A stretch of 64,000 nucleotides of DNA from Neoscytalidium dimidiatum (lineage: Eukaryota > Ascomycota > Dothideomycetes > Botryosphaeriales > Botryosphaeriaceae), in the NCBI GenBank assembly GCA_037367355.1, contig CM074703.1:2790001-2854000 (forward strand). Direction: 5' to 3'. The translations under genes were made by a program, and so were the position numbers. This document shows positions 21,989 through 34,051 of the stretch, piece by piece (position 1 is the stretch's first letter; every line of letters begins with the position of its first letter). Under the pieces are notes generated by a model. It was not told the origin of the DNA and made no database searches. It was given only the letters and a program-made list of their open reading frames with translations.

Positions 21989-24829
21989 TTATCCTCCAGG
22001 TGTCCCTCTCCTCATCCCCAAATCCAGATTCGCTGTGTCGAGAAACGAGTCCGCCGCATCCATCGCCGAATTCAAATCGACATCATCCAACCCTGGCTGC
22101 CTCTGCGCCGGCTGCTGCGATGAGCGTTGTGATCCCTGACTCTGACTCTGACTCTGACTCTGGCTGCGGCCCTGGGTTTGGCCCCGCGACTGCGCTTGAC
22201 GGAACTCCTGGCGCAGGGCGTGGCTGGGAGCGGCTGCCGGGGCGGACGACAGGGTTTGGCCGAGTTTGGGGAAAGAAGATGTGACTTGGCTCGAAACGCG
22301 GGAAGACGTCATGAAGCGGGAGGGCCGGATTTTTATCGCGGAGGAAAGAGTGGGATTCAGCGAGTGCGGTTTGAGTCCCGATGATGGTCGATCTTGAGCG
22401 AAGCTAGGGAATTTCGGAGTAGGTGGTGTTGTGGATATGTCACCGATCGTGACCTTGGCGACCGTCGTGTCGTATTTCTGTGTGGGGCTAAAGCCTTCTT
22501 CAACAAAGGTATCATCCGCATTATTGTCATCTGCGAATTTCAAAGGTGACGCTGCCAGGCTGACTCTCTTGCGCTTGTTTTTGTTTTTCTTTGCTGTGCT
22601 GAAGGCGAACGGTGATGCGCCATTGAACAACTCCTGGGTGCTCATAGGTGGTGGATCTAGCTTCGGCGGCGCATCTAAGAACAACTTCCCTCTATTAAAA
22701 TCCTTGAATGGTGTTACGGCGGTGTATTCTATAGGTGGCTGAGACGCTGGTGGGGTACTAGTTCTGGTTCTTTGAGAAGGAAGCTCCTTCTCTGGCGAAT
22801 AAGCAGGCTTCTCCTTCGAAGACGGCCAGAATTCTTGCTGAAACTCCTTCTGCGCAAAGAGAATGGCCGCTTGCGTGGAAAGATCGCGAGCTGGACTTGG
22901 CAGGTTGCCCTGGGGCGCCTGCTCGTCACATCCAGTAAGCTGCTTTTCAACGTCCACGGCTTGATCGGCAGCGACTTTATCTACTCCGTCGTTAAGATTT
23001 GAAGGCTCTGGCCCTAAAGGCACTGGATTTTCAACAGGCAACGAGTCAAATGTCATCATGCGGGCCCTCCTCTTGTTCACGACAGGCTGATTGGTTAAAT
23101 ATTTTCTTGGTTGCAGTTTCGGTATACACTCTGTGGGTTTAGCGACTTTACGGTAGGCAAAGCCGGGTGAGTCTGTGGCAAGCGGCGAGGCCTGCAGGGG
23201 GTGGACCCTCTTAAACTTCTTCGACCTCGCTAGCACCGACTTTACACCCTTTTCTGGAGATCGCACGAGAGCGCTACCGAAGTTCTGCTGCTTGCCGTCC
23301 TCTGTTGAAATATTATTCTCTTGCCCTTCAAGATCTTTACCCAGAACATGTAGGGCTTCGTTATCAAAGCGAAGATCTCCTGCAGACATTACTAAAACAC
23401 CCTCGTTTCGTGGATGAGAAGACGGTCGTATCATGTCCGCTGGGTTGACATTATTGGCTGCTGATTTTACTCCTAGGACAGGACGCCCTGCCGGAGTTGT
23501 GCTTACGATGTGCTCATGGGGTTCGCCAGGAGGAGAAGAAAGACGCTGATTTATTGAGGTAAATCCACTGGGGTTCCTTCGATGGCTAGTTGCAGGCGCT
23601 GCTGCTCGGATTCTTTTGTGTAACGCTTGAACGTCCTCTGTAGGGCCCAACTGGCTCGAAGGAGTCGGCTTTGGCAGGGAGTCCTCATTCAGGGTTATAT
23701 TCCGCCCCTTCTCAGATATGTTCGTCGACACGTCAGCATTTCGTCCATTGGATAGAGTCTGCAGCATTGTAGATGCTATTGCCCCATCAACCTCAGGATG
23801 TTCAGCACTGGTCTCCGTGGTCTTTCCGGGGCCTATGTCGTAGTAAGAGCCCGAAGAATCACGGGATAGATTGCCGGCTCTACTGAACTCATGTTTATCT
23901 GATACCGGTGCTGGTGACCCTCGGCGCCGTACTCGAGGTTTTGCATCAAGTCCCAGCTGGTTAGACGGAGCCTGATGACCATGATTAACGCGCTTGGATG
24001 GTCGTCTTGTAGGTGTCATTGCCTCCAGTCGATCAATATTCCCCTCGACACCGGACGGGTGCACAAGGGAAAACTCTGTTGTCTTTGCAGGGTTGGGGGA
24101 ACCTAGGCGACTGAGCCATTCGTCGGTGAAACTGCTACGAATTTCCCTAGCTCCATACTCTCTGCTCCTGACAATGTCATCCTGGTCGTCAATCTCAGGG
24201 AACGTGCCTGCTGGCAGGCTACCAAAGGAAATTTTGACGGGCAAAGCAGCATCCAGACTGTCTGCAGTAAAATCAACCGGCCGGGACGGATCCTTCCCAA
24301 TACCATCTTTCCGCAGGCTAGCAGCCTTTTCCTCCCGTTTCCTCAACTCTTGTCGTCGTTGTTCTCTTCGTTCCGCCTTCGCCTTCCTTCTTTCTCCCTC
24401 AGCACGTTCCGCCTCTGCCCTTGCCCGGCGCTCTTTGTCTCTAGAAGTTGGATCGGCGGTGGGACGTTCGGGATGTGTGGGATGCGCATGAGGCCGCTGA
24501 TCCGATTCTGCATCCAAAGAGAGTTCTCGAGTTGGCTGCCGACGTTGACGCCTGTCAGCGATGGGTGGTGCCGCAGGTCTGGATGAGATATCGTGAGGCC
24601 TAGATTTTCTCTTAGACCAAGGATTTCGCCAGCCGGCATCGAAGGGGCCTCGAAGGGTCGCCGACTGTATGAATGGCACAGTGCCGGTCAAGTATTGATT
24701 TGCGATTATCTCAATGCGGCGCCGCTTTGCGGCACGCTCAGGCAGGTCATGTCCGGATTCTCCGTCGTCAATGTCGTGCGGGTCTACGATCAACGCGGTG
24801 CGAAGTGGACGTGGCAGCATGGATGCCAT
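21989..24829 (-). CDS. Large basic, disordered protein of unknown function
   Basis: Single exon of 946 residues from the Met at 24829 (MASMLPRPLRTALIV). The frame is open back to 25027, but the extra 66 residues look like translated 5' UTR. A conserved-looking N-terminal block (KRRRIEIIANQYLTGTVPF, ATLRGPFDAGWRNPW) resembles hypothetical proteins I recall from other filamentous fungi. Next comes a charged Arg/Glu/Lys helix (about residues 125-170), likely a coiled coil. The rest is Ser/Pro-rich and disordered, with many basic clusters that suggest nuclear location. Near the C-terminus a (Ser-Gln)n run is coded by a TCTGAC-type hexanucleotide repeat (22138-22165). The final segment (DLNSAMDAADSFLDTANLDLGM) is predicted helical. 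No enzyme motif seen. Confidence 0.8.
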   Translation of the reverse strand: MASMLPRPLRTALIVDPHDIDDGESGHDLPERAAKRRRIEIIANQYLTGTVPFIQSATLRGPFDAGWRNPWSKRKSRPHDISSRPAAPPIADRRQRRQPTRELSLDAESDQRPHAHPTHPERPTADPTSRDKERRARAEAERAEGERRKAKAERREQRRQELRKREEKAASLRKDGIGKDPSRPVDFTADSLDAALPVKISFGSLPAGTFPEIDDQDDIVRSREYGAREIRSSFTDEWLSRLGSPNPAKTTEFSLVHPSGVEGNIDRLEAMTPTRRPSKRVNHGHQAPSNQLGLDAKPRVRRRGSPAPVSDKHEFSRAGNLSRDSSGSYYDIGPGKTTETSAEHPEVDGAIASTMLQTLSNGRNADVSTNISEKGRNITLNEDSLPKPTPSSQLGPTEDVQALHKRIRAAAPATSHRRNPSGFTSINQRLSSPPGEPHEHIVSTTPAGRPVLGVKSAANNVNPADMIRPSSHPRNEGVLVMSAGDLRFDNEALHVLGKDLEGQENNISTEDGKQQNFGSALVRSPEKGVKSVLARSKKFKRVHPLQASPLATDSPGFAYRKVAKPTECIPKLQPRKYLTNQPVVNKRRARMMTFDSLPVENPVPLGPEPSNLNDGVDKVAADQAVDVEKQLTGCDEQAPQGNLPSPARDLSTQAAILFAQKEFQQEFWPSSKEKPAYSPEKELPSQRTRTSTPPASQPPIEYTAVTPFKDFNRGKLFLDAPPKLDPPPMSTQELFNGASPFAFSTAKKNKNKRKRVSLAASPLKFADDNNADDTFVEEGFSPTQKYDTTVAKVTIGDISTTPPTPKFPSFAQDRPSSGLKPHSLNPTLSSAIKIRPSRFMTSSRVSSQVTSSFPKLGQTLSSAPAAAPSHALRQEFRQAQSRGQTQGRSQSQSQSQSQGSQRSSQQPAQRQPGLDDVDLNSAMDAADSFLDTANLDLGMRRGTPGG
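22138..22165. repeat. Hexanucleotide microsatellite coding a Ser-Gln run
   Basis: Tandem CTGACT units, about four to five copies, in the coding strand of the 946-residue gene. They encode alternating Ser and Gln on the minus strand. Slippage would add or drop Ser-Gln pairs without a frameshift. Confidence 0.8.
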
Positions 24830-25563
24830 GATGGAGACCGGCGGCAGTAAGCGGTTCGAGACCGCGACATAGTTTGGCTCAAGCAGTCGGAGTGCGGTCC
24901 GAAGGGTGAAGCGGGCGGCAAAGTTACGAGAGACGGGGCTGAAAGACGAGTCGGGCGCCAGTTGTCGGAACAGGCGGCTGGTGCGATGAGGGCGGGGCTC
25001 AACGGACGGACAGAACGGCGCGAGCAAAGCGTGAAGTCAGCTATTCAGGCATTGCGCCATGCGCTGCAGGTGGTGCGGTGGTGCGGGGCGCGGACGAGTC
25101 GGCGTCGTAGCAAACGGTGGGCAGGGCTACGGGCAGTGCAGTGGAGCGTGCGTGAAGGCCGACAGGCCGGGCAGCGCGGTGGTTGGCGGGCTGGGGCGTT
25201 GCTGGGGAAACCGCGCGTCGGCGGCGTCTACTGGCCGCCCTACGCCGTCTTCTCCACGAACGCGCGAGTCTGTGTGCAAGCTTCCCTCCATCCAGCTGAG
25301 GTTTGATCGACGCGCGATCTCGAGGCTCTGTTTCCCTGCGCGACACTCCCGCCCAAGTGCTTATCACCTGCAGCTCCCCACAGCCAGCAGCCAGCAGCCA
25401 GCAGCCCGCAGCGCCTTCTCCAGCTCGCTGCGTCACGCGTCTCACGCCCATCTCCCGCGCCCGTCAATCTCATCAACACAACCCGGCCAAGCAGGAGCCA
25501 CTCTATGCCGCCATCCACGACGTAAGATCGCCATATCCGCAAATTGCAGGCACCATAACAGCC
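24830..25563. promoter_or_regulatory. Divergent promoter between the 946-residue gene and NUD1
   Basis: 734 bases between divergent start codons. GC-rich toward the middle. A CAGCAGC-type imperfect repeat lies at about 25380-25410. A long plus-strand ORF crosses here (25059-26219) but is a shadow of NUD1. Confidence 0.5.
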
Positions 25564-28500
25564 ATGTCGCAACCATGGCTGGAAGACCTCTCCGAGGACT
25601 GGGACGACCGCCCGCCTTTCTCGTCGCCGCCGCCAATCCTCGAGACCCCAAACAAGATTCCCGTCAGTCGCATTCCGCGTCTGCAGAGCTCGCCTGCCCT
25701 TGCAACCGTGCTGAACAGCGCTGTGCCTTCCGTACCGACCGCGAGCAGCCCCAGTCCAACCAGGCCCCTCCCCGGCAAGCGCAAAGACGCCCTCGCCGAG
25801 CGCACAAGCAGCGAAAACAACATCATAAACAACCCCAGTGCTTCGCCGTCGCGCTCTGCCTCCGCTTCGTCATCAGGCTCGGTAGTCCAGCACGGCACTG
25901 TCGAGATAAAACAGCAGAACTCCTCGCCTACGCGCGCGAAGAAGTTGCACGACACGCCCGAGTGGAAGAGAAGGCTGCTTCAGGGCAAGATGGGTTACGG
26001 CGAGCAGAAAGATCTATTCAGCCCCATGGGCCTGGAGAACATGTTTCAGCCTCCCACATTACCGCGCTCTTCGCCCATTACCAAGAGGAAAAATGGTCTA
26101 TCCGCACTCAAGGACAGCTTTGCAATGCCATCGAGTCCGCCTCCGTGGCCGTCGCAGCTCTCCCAAACGCGGAGCTCGCCTGTGAGAAACAGCATGCAAT
26201 ACAACCTGAACAGCACTGAATTCCACGGAAATAACGAGTACGAATCTGCATCAGATGCATCAGCAGACGAGGTGTCGGAAAATGACGACAACGACGCTGT
26301 TTCGGAAACTGGATCTGAAGTGCGTCATTTTCGTCCCGCTGAAGTTGACGCGTCGGAACAACTTCCAGAAGTGCGGCAATCACTGCATGCGAAACACGAC
26401 AGTCAAGATGCTTCGGCCCCTGAAATAAGTGTTCATGAAGACGCGTCTAAACACGGCCCCGAGTCCGAATTCGGGCGTCCCACAGCATTGAACACGTCTT
26501 CAGCTCATAAGTCTCGCGTAGTGAGCGGCCAAACAGAGCTGACTGACGACAGCTTCGGCCCTGTTTATATCACCAAACACAGGACAGAAGATGGCGGCGT
26601 TGAATACGCGGCAGTGGATCTGTCCAAATCAGAGTTGGAGAAGATGCGAAACTCATCGGCTGAAAGTGGACCACCCCGCCCATCGAACTTCGGGGAAAGT
26701 CTCCATAGTTACGGCTCGTTAGGTTCGCAACCATTGCCAGAAGACTTGCCCACTGGAACGCCTGAACAAGTCACCGTTGGCGACTTTGTCAACTTCCGAC
26801 GCGGCGGCTCCTCGCGCGATGACTCTTTCAGACACCGTCCATTGAGCCCTTCACCTCATAGTCGCAAAGACTCCACCTCCACCACGGATGACGCTGCTTT
26901 ACTCAGCAACCCAAGTATGTCAGCACCTACACTCGAGCGCCCACCAAGCCACTTGCGGTACCAGTTCATGCCTCGCCACTCCAGCCCACCGATTTCGCCA
27001 AGCACTCCCGCCCGTCGCCCTAATTCGTCTTTCCTTCACCCTGATCGACCCCAATCTTCGAGTAGTCCTCTGAAGCTCTTTGGCGATCACGACACTTTTA
27101 CTGCCAACAAGCTTCAGCGCAGGATGAGCCAGCTGGAGGACACTCTCTTTCAGGAAGAGCATGCCGCGGAGAGCAGGAGGCAGAGCGGTGGAGGAGCCGC
27201 CAAACGCCTAGACACTCGGCTCCCGTCGGTAGAGGAGGCCAGCTTCCAAAAGCCAGAGACTGCGGAGAATGAAATTGGTTACGATGCAGAAGATGAAGTA
27301 CACCATTCGTTTCGGGAATCTGCTGGCAGCTACTTTGGTCGTGGAGATCTCGACGACTATCCGTTTCCAGACTCTTTCCAAAATTCAACGGATTCTCAAC
27401 AGTCTTCGCAGGATCAGGCTGTAGAGGAAGATGATCGCTCCGGGTCTCCACCTCCAGATTCCGCGCCACGATTCCAGTTCAGTCTTAATGATGGGATGTT
27501 GCAGCAAACTATCCACACCAAGCGCAAGCTCTCCAGGCACACGGTAAAGAGTTGGACCACAACCATGACAAACAAGAACTCGATCAAGCTACCTAAGTCC
27601 CCTAGAATGGGAGCGAGAGATGTACTGGCAGCTCACGACGAAATTGATCAGACTGAAGGCAAGCGTCCACCAACCTCGCCGTTCAAGAATCCCAGCGCAA
27701 AACGACGCCGGACATTGCTTGCAGTAGACTTGGAGGATCGCGATGAGGAGGTGCCTTTCGCGATTGGAGACGACCGTGAAGCAACCCGTGCGGGCTACCG
27801 GAGAAGGAGCCAGGAGAACCGTTTTGAGAGGAAACTACATTCCGCGAATCCGGATCTGCTCGCCAGAAGAAGCTTTCTTCGTCCTCGCAATCCGACGCCA
27901 AGTCAGCGGAGACGTGAACAGATTCAGGCTGATATTCTTGAGGCGACGGAGGCCTACTTGCATAGCTCTCCCAAAGGGCTGCAGGTTATTCAGGAACATC
28001 TAGAAAGCCCTGAGTCTCGCGACCGCTCTTCCTATGCTGAAGATGAGCGGGCAGTTGCAAGCCAAATTGCCGCATTCTCTATCAAGCTGCGTCAAGGCAT
28101 GAAGGACGAGGACCGCAAGCGGTCTGTGACGACTCAAGACTTCCTTGACGAGGCTCGCTTGATCATGGATCACATCCGCGCAAAAGGCAGACCCAACAGC
28201 GCTCTCCAAAGCCTGGCCGAATCCGGTGGAGAGTCTCCGACGCATATGGATTCCAACTTCGACCTACTCACAGTGCCAGATTCCCCGCTTGAACTTTCGA
28301 GACCTCCCAGCCGTGAAGGCTCGAAAGGCGGCTGGAGAAACCCCGGAGCTTCAACGCAGAATCCCCGTGTTGTGAGCCACCTCCGGAAGTTTAGGGAAGA
28401 TGACGGCGAAGACTTCATGGCTTCAAGCTTCCGCTCTTTCAATGTGAAGCAGTTAGAGGAGAGAACCCAGGAAGATAGTGACCTCTTCCACGGCCAGTCT

Positions 28501-31415
28501 CCCGATATTCGCATTCTGACCCATAACTTAACGCAACGTCGACGCGAGCGCGGCCAATCTGACGCTACACGATTTGGGTCAAAGGAGTCTGATGGCCATG
28601 GCGATTCTTATCAGTCCCGTCCGTCAACCATGGAGTCGTCCTTGGGTCGAACAAATCTAACCACCTTTTCTCGTCGGTCTGACAATGTGGCTACGCTGCC
28701 TCCAGAGGCGGTTGCCCACCTAATTCCCCAAGAAATTGCTGGCATGAGTTTTGATCGCGATAAAGGCATCTGGATCAAGAGCAGGAGTGCGGGAGGACCG
28801 TCTTCCTCTGCCGACTTCAGCAACATTACAAGCGAGGATGATCCCCTTCGCAACATCCCGGATCTGACCGTTGATGAGGTCAAGGAGCGCAGACGGATGA
28901 GCCTGTATCCACCGTCACCTGAAAATCTGAAGCATCCTCGGGATGAAGATGATGTTTTCTTTGACAGTTTCGCAACATCAGCAAGCCCATACAAGCCTAT
29001 GGAACCGCTCTCGGATCCTGCCAGACCAAGAACTCGTGAGGGGGCTGAAATTCCACCCTCAGATACCAACAGCGCTCCCTCTAAGTTTTCGAGCCATTTC
29101 TCTTCCAGCGGCACTCAAGCTGAGACTAGGGCGACGTCGTTGAGTGAGAGGCAAGCATATTTCCTCCCGAAGCACATTCGTCGTGAGGACACGATTCCCG
29201 AAATTCCGTCTTCCCATCTGAATGAGGACTATGAGCATGAATTCAAATCATTCAACAATGGGCCCCCCCAGAAGAATGGCAGTTTCTCTTTTGCAACCGA
29301 CAAAGATGCACATGACGACGTGGATGAGGACTTCTCGAAGATGGAATCACCTGCCCCTAACGCTCTTTCGCGCCTGGATGCCTTCGAGGGCGAAGGTCAG
29401 GATGTTCCCACCCCTCTCAAGAGTGACTTCATCACACCAAGGCCCAGATTCAATGGATACCGCCGGGTCACGAAGCAAACCGTCACGGACTTCAGCGCTT
29501 CGCCTTCACCAGCTCGTGACAATGAGCTCTCCATCGTTAAGCACCCGGAATCTGAGCAACGTCGGATGAGATTTCAAGTCAGCGTTTCCCGTCCCGCTGG
29601 ATCTCCGGCGGCTGTTCCTCAATCTCCTGCAAATCCGCACAACAGCAATCCGGCCGGCTTTGCGGATGTGACTTTCGTTCTTAGCGAGCTTCCTCCTTTC
29701 ACTGTCAGCGGAGAGGATGAGCGCGAATTGCCCAACCGCACGCTTGTGAAGCGTGATGGCTCAAACATTATTAGCGTTCTGGAGGATCGGTTTGCTCAAG
29801 GCACCATCGAGTTGGTTAAAGCTCTCCAAGACAATGAGCCAGAGGAGCCATTCTGGGAAGATCTGCGTCGTCTTGACCTGCAACAGAAGGACTTACCAAC
29901 CTTAAATCGGCTTGACGAGCTGTGCTACCGCATTGAGGCATTGGATGTTTCGAACAATCACATTGCGCAGCTGGCTGGAGCTCCGACAAGTATCCGTCGT
30001 CTCAACATAAGCAACAACTGCTTAAACAGCCTGACCAGCTGGGGCCATCTTACCAATCTCCAGTATCTAGATGTGTCTGGTAACGCCATTGACACTTTGA
30101 AAGGATTTTCTATGTTGGTACATCTCAGAGAACTCAAGGTTGATAACAACGAGATCGACAGCCTTGAAGGCATCATGGAGCTGGATGGTCTTCTTAAGCT
30201 GAGCGTCAAGGGCAATAAGATCAAGAAGGTGGACTTCCAGGGAGCATATCTGTGAGTGTCATATTTCCGACGTATAATCGAGCATTACTAATACGTAGCA
30301 GTGAACGTCTGACCGAGATGGACCTATCGGATAACGAGATTAGCAGTGTCCATTCCCTTGATGCGTTGAAATCCTTAGAGAGACTGAACTTGGATGATAA
30401 TGAGCTATCTCAGTTCTCATCCAACCGCATCTCGAAGGTCAAGCATCTCAGCTTAAGTCGGAACAGTCTCGCTAAGCTAGATGTGGCTTCTTTCCCTGCT
30501 CTGGAAACCCTCAATGCGGATTCCAACAACCTCTCTTCCCTCTCGGGTATGTCGAAGCTCCGTCACCTTCACCTTCTGTCGGCTCGTGACCAGCACCCTG
30601 CGTCCGGCGTCTTGGACTCCGCGAGTTTCCTCGCAAACAGCGACATTTACGAACTCTACCTCTCATCCAACACTATCCCCGCCCTATCCTTCCCGCAAGA
30701 CGCAGCGACGCCCTTCCTGAACCTCCAACGCCTCGAACTCGCCTCCTGCGGCTTGCACACCCTTCCCGACCACTTCGGCCTCCTAGCCCCGAATATCCGC
30801 CACCTCAATCTCAACTTCAACGCTCTCAAAGATCTGCGCCCTCTTCTCAACAGCAAGAAGCTCAACCGCCTTGACCTCGCCGGCAACCGACTCAGCCGTC
30901 TGCGTCAGAACATCCTCGTCCTCGGCAAGGTCAAGAGCCTCCGCCGCCTCGATCTCAGGAACAACGCGTTCAACGTCGGCTTCTACCCGCCGCCGATGAC
31001 GGATCGCCGGGTTTCAAGAGCGGGTCTGGGCGAGGAGGATGACCATGAGGTGACTGAGAATTCGCTACTCGAGCATGAGACTGAGACGGTAGGATTACCC
31101 CACGTTTTGCCGGCCGCGGATGGCGATAGGGATCGGTCGTACGTGAGCAGATTGGATGCGGATACGAAGCTTCGGAGGAGGGTTTACGAGATGCTCGTCG
31201 CGAGCGCGTGCAAGGACGTGAAGACGCTGGATGGATTAGTATTTGGACGGGAGGAGGTCATGCGTAGGGATGAAGTTTGGGAGCGGTTGGTCGCGCTGGG
31301 AGTCGTTAGGAAGAAGGGGTCCAGGAGGGGTGAGGGAGAGAGTCTTGTGCTTGAGGAGAGCCCGAGGAAGGGTGGCAAGGTTGAGGTGGGCGTGAGGGAG
31401 GTGGGCGTTGCGTGA
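25564..31415 (+). CDS. NUD1: Septation initiation network scaffold Nud1/Cdc11
   Basis: Model: join(25564..30251, 30302..31415), 1933 residues, starting MSQPWLEDLSEDW. The first 1430 residues are mostly disordered and Ser/Pro-rich, with many possible phosphosites and blocks typical of the family (WKRRLLQGKMGYGEQKDLF). From about residue 1435 to 1790 there is a leucine-rich repeat domain, for example IEALDVSNNHIAQL, LQYLDVSGNAIDTL, LTEMDLSDNEISSV and LNRLDLAGNRLSRL. The C-terminus is charged. Nud1/Cdc11 anchors septation/mitotic-exit signalling at the spindle pole body and recruits its kinases; the Aspergillus counterpart is SnaD. The single intron falls inside the repeats and has a TAGCAG double acceptor, so a one-residue variant (extra Ser) is possible. 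Confidence 0.92.
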
Positions 31416-31945
31416 GGAAGTTTGATTTCTGATGTGTCTGACTTTTGCCTTGATTTTTGATTTGGTGTTTTGTTTGGTTACGGTCAGCGCATCGGGTATA
31501 TGATATCATGGGTATACATATGGGGGCTGGGGAGGGGGCGTCTGGGATTCTTGAATTCTTTTAGGGAGGGATGCATGTGTGGGGATGTGGCACTGGTTGC
31601 TGTATGCATTGGTAATGGAGCGGTATAAATTTTGTCAGTCCGTGTGCTTGTATCTTTGAGGCTTGTCTTGTGATGTCCATGCGTCCTTAGCATCACCCCG
31701 ACGTGTCTTTGATCTCCCAGTTTTCCTCGTACGCAGATATCTCCGTAACTTTGCGGGTGCTTGCAGGGACCCAATGCCCATATGAAGTTCAGCAAAGCAC
31801 CCTAGTGACGAAACTTTCGGCAAAAAGCCCGTAGGCCCGGAATATAACCCACCAAATCATCGGCGGTAGTCATCTCGGGTTAAAACCCATTCGCTTTCAC
31901 TCCTCATTTTGTCTACCTCCTATCACTTCGGATGCGACGCAAAAT
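31416..31945. other. Intergenic, NUD1 3' flank and promoter of the next gene
   Basis: 530 bases. Contains the NUD1 terminator (T-rich near 31430-31470) and the promoter of the zinc-finger factor. A five-codon upstream ORF at 31932-31949 overlaps that factor's start codon as ATGA. Confidence 0.5.
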
Positions 31946-34051
31946 ATGACAAGCACATTTACAGACGTTTCCGGTTTACAATACCGGTGCCTTTTTTGTG
32001 ATAAGCGGTACTCAACAAGCAGCCATCTACGCCGCCATGAAGCAACACGTAGCTCAACCCTAGCTTGTCGATGAAGGCATCTGACTAACAATGCATAGAC
32101 ACCAGTCAACGATTGACGGAATGTCCTTTTTGTCGGAAAACATTCTCAAGAGTGTAAGGTTCTTCTAGTGACGTTGTTCGCCGCCACATCCGTACGTGTC
32201 CACAGGATGACGGGAGCAACATTACCTTACCAGCAGCGAAACGTGGCAAAAAGCGGCGCGCCTGCGACAACTGCACACAGAGTAAGCTGTCATGTGATTC
32301 ACAAACCCCCTGTACCCGTTGCAGCGTTCGAGGAATGGCGTGTTCCTACCGACGCGTTGAGAGTGAAGCCTCTCGGCCTCTTTCAAACTGTGTAGTCGGA
32401 AGTCGGCACAGCTCTTCAGTTGTAAGAGAATACGAACGTCACGCTCGTGCTTCTCAGACTTCTCATGTGGAGTTTCTCTTGAGGTTCACGGACCCGTCTA
32501 CCCGTGATAATGCAGTAGCAATCATTACACATCCGATGGCTCAGGGCAACGATCAGCCAAACAATGAGCACTTGACTCTTCAGCAGAGTTTGGAAGCGGA
32601 CTACGCGACGTCTGAGCCTCACTGGAGTAACGAAGATTGGCTATTCAATGTATTCGACTTCCTCCCGGATGTAGAAGAGGATGTAAAAGCATGCCAGCAA
32701 AATTGCTCAATAGAAGCACCCGGGAAAACCTTCGGACTGGAAGTTCGTATCGGAGAGATGATCTCGCATCTCTCCCGAACCTACTATACTTCATGTAATC
32801 GTGGAGGAAACCCTGGTGATGAGCATTTCGACTGGCAGCTTGCGGAGACTGTCTTCACAACAAAAAATATTCGAGCCTTTGTCGGGGCGTACTTCCATTA
32901 CGTGCAGAAACGAAATCCTGTCATCCACCCCCCTTCATTCAACTGCGAGACGGCCTCTGCGTATCTCTTGCTGGCAGTTTTCCTCTTCGGATCGGTATTT
33001 TCGGCTCCTTCTGACTCGGCCTTGTCAGCGCGTTATTTCTTTGATCTCGCTGAAGAGTACATTTTCAGTCATTCCATCTTTAGTTCCTCCTTCGAATGGA
33101 ACTGCCAAGAAAGAGAGCAAGGACGAATTTCTGCGGCTCACATCGAAGTCTTCCAGGCGGCACAGATCATCCAGACTTTGCAGAATAGCAGGAACGACAC
33201 CAAGATACGTCGTCGAATGCGGATCGAGCGGCACCCGCATTATGTTGCTGCGGTGCGACAGGCAGGTCTATTCAATTCTAGGCATGAAAGCCAGGTCTGT
33301 GACTGGGAGAGATACATTAGAGATGAGACACGTATAAGGTCAGATAAACATTCTCCCCGGGCCCTTCCGAACTGGTTACTTAACAGTATTTGTAGGGTAG
33401 CCACTTGGACCTTTGTGCTCGACCTTTTCCTCGTCGCGTTCTTCAACAACGTTCCCCAAGTAGCGCCTTCCGAACTGCTTTGCCACCTGCCCTGCGACGA
33501 GGATATCTTCGAGGCGGAGACAGCTTGCGACTTTGAACGATTGCGATCAATGGATTCCAAAGGACTGCAGCCGCGACCCCTATCCGATTTCATCTCCTTG
33601 CTTTTCCAAAACGCCTGGACGGGGCCCCAAGATCCGGTGTACAGCTCTGTCAAGCCGACACATATGCTTCTTCTTGTATTCGGTACGTGAACCCTCTATC
33701 TCACTTCCACCCTGGTGATAAAACGAAACACGGCTGAGATGACTTCTTCCAGCGCTGCTCTCGGTAGCCGCGAACCTGCGGACCAGCTGCCTTACCAACG
33801 TGGCCTCGGAGACCATTCTCCGCGCAACCGACCGATGGCAGGATATCTGGGACGCAGTGATGGAAAGATCCCAGATCGAACACGTGCAGCAGATGGGATT
33901 CGCGCAGCACGCGCCGGGGGTGCTGTGGCTAACGCGGACACTCGTGCGCGTTGCGAAATCTGGGCAGCCAACCTGTCGGTTCATGCAGAGCATGGCGACG
34001 GTCTCTCTGGAAGATGTAAATGGGTTCATCCACAAGTATAAGGATTTGTAG
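31946..34051 (+). CDS. C2H2 + Zn2Cys6 transcription factor with a 15-nt in-frame interruption
   Basis: Model: join(31946..32048, 32099..32153, 32169..33338, 33396..33682, 33753..34051), 637 residues. Finger 1 is C-x2-C-x12-H-x3-H (YRCLFCDKRYSTSSHLRRHEATH, completed by the splice). Finger 2 is C-x2-C-x12-H-x3-C, but 15 nt (GTAAGG...CTAG, with a stop at 32155-32157) interrupt it. Removing exactly those 15 nt restores the x12 spacing. A Zn2Cys6 cluster follows in frame (RACDNCTQSKLSCDS and PCTRCSVRGMACSY), then a fungal transcription-factor middle homology region (PVIHPPSFNCETASAYLLLA, and later WTFVLDLFLVAFFNN). It should be a nuclear regulator. Either the 15 nt are a micro-intron or the gene is disabled. 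No Met lies between the stop and the cluster. The 57-nt intron 33339-33395 also keeps the frame. Confidence 0.75.

Noticed and set aside
25378..25411. CAGCAGC-type repeats as a CRISPR-like array
   Set aside because: A simple imperfect microsatellite in a fungal promoter; no spacers.
25059..26219. 386-codon plus-strand ORF
   Set aside because: Overlaps the NUD1 start region in another frame and looks random; NUD1 is clearly the coding frame.
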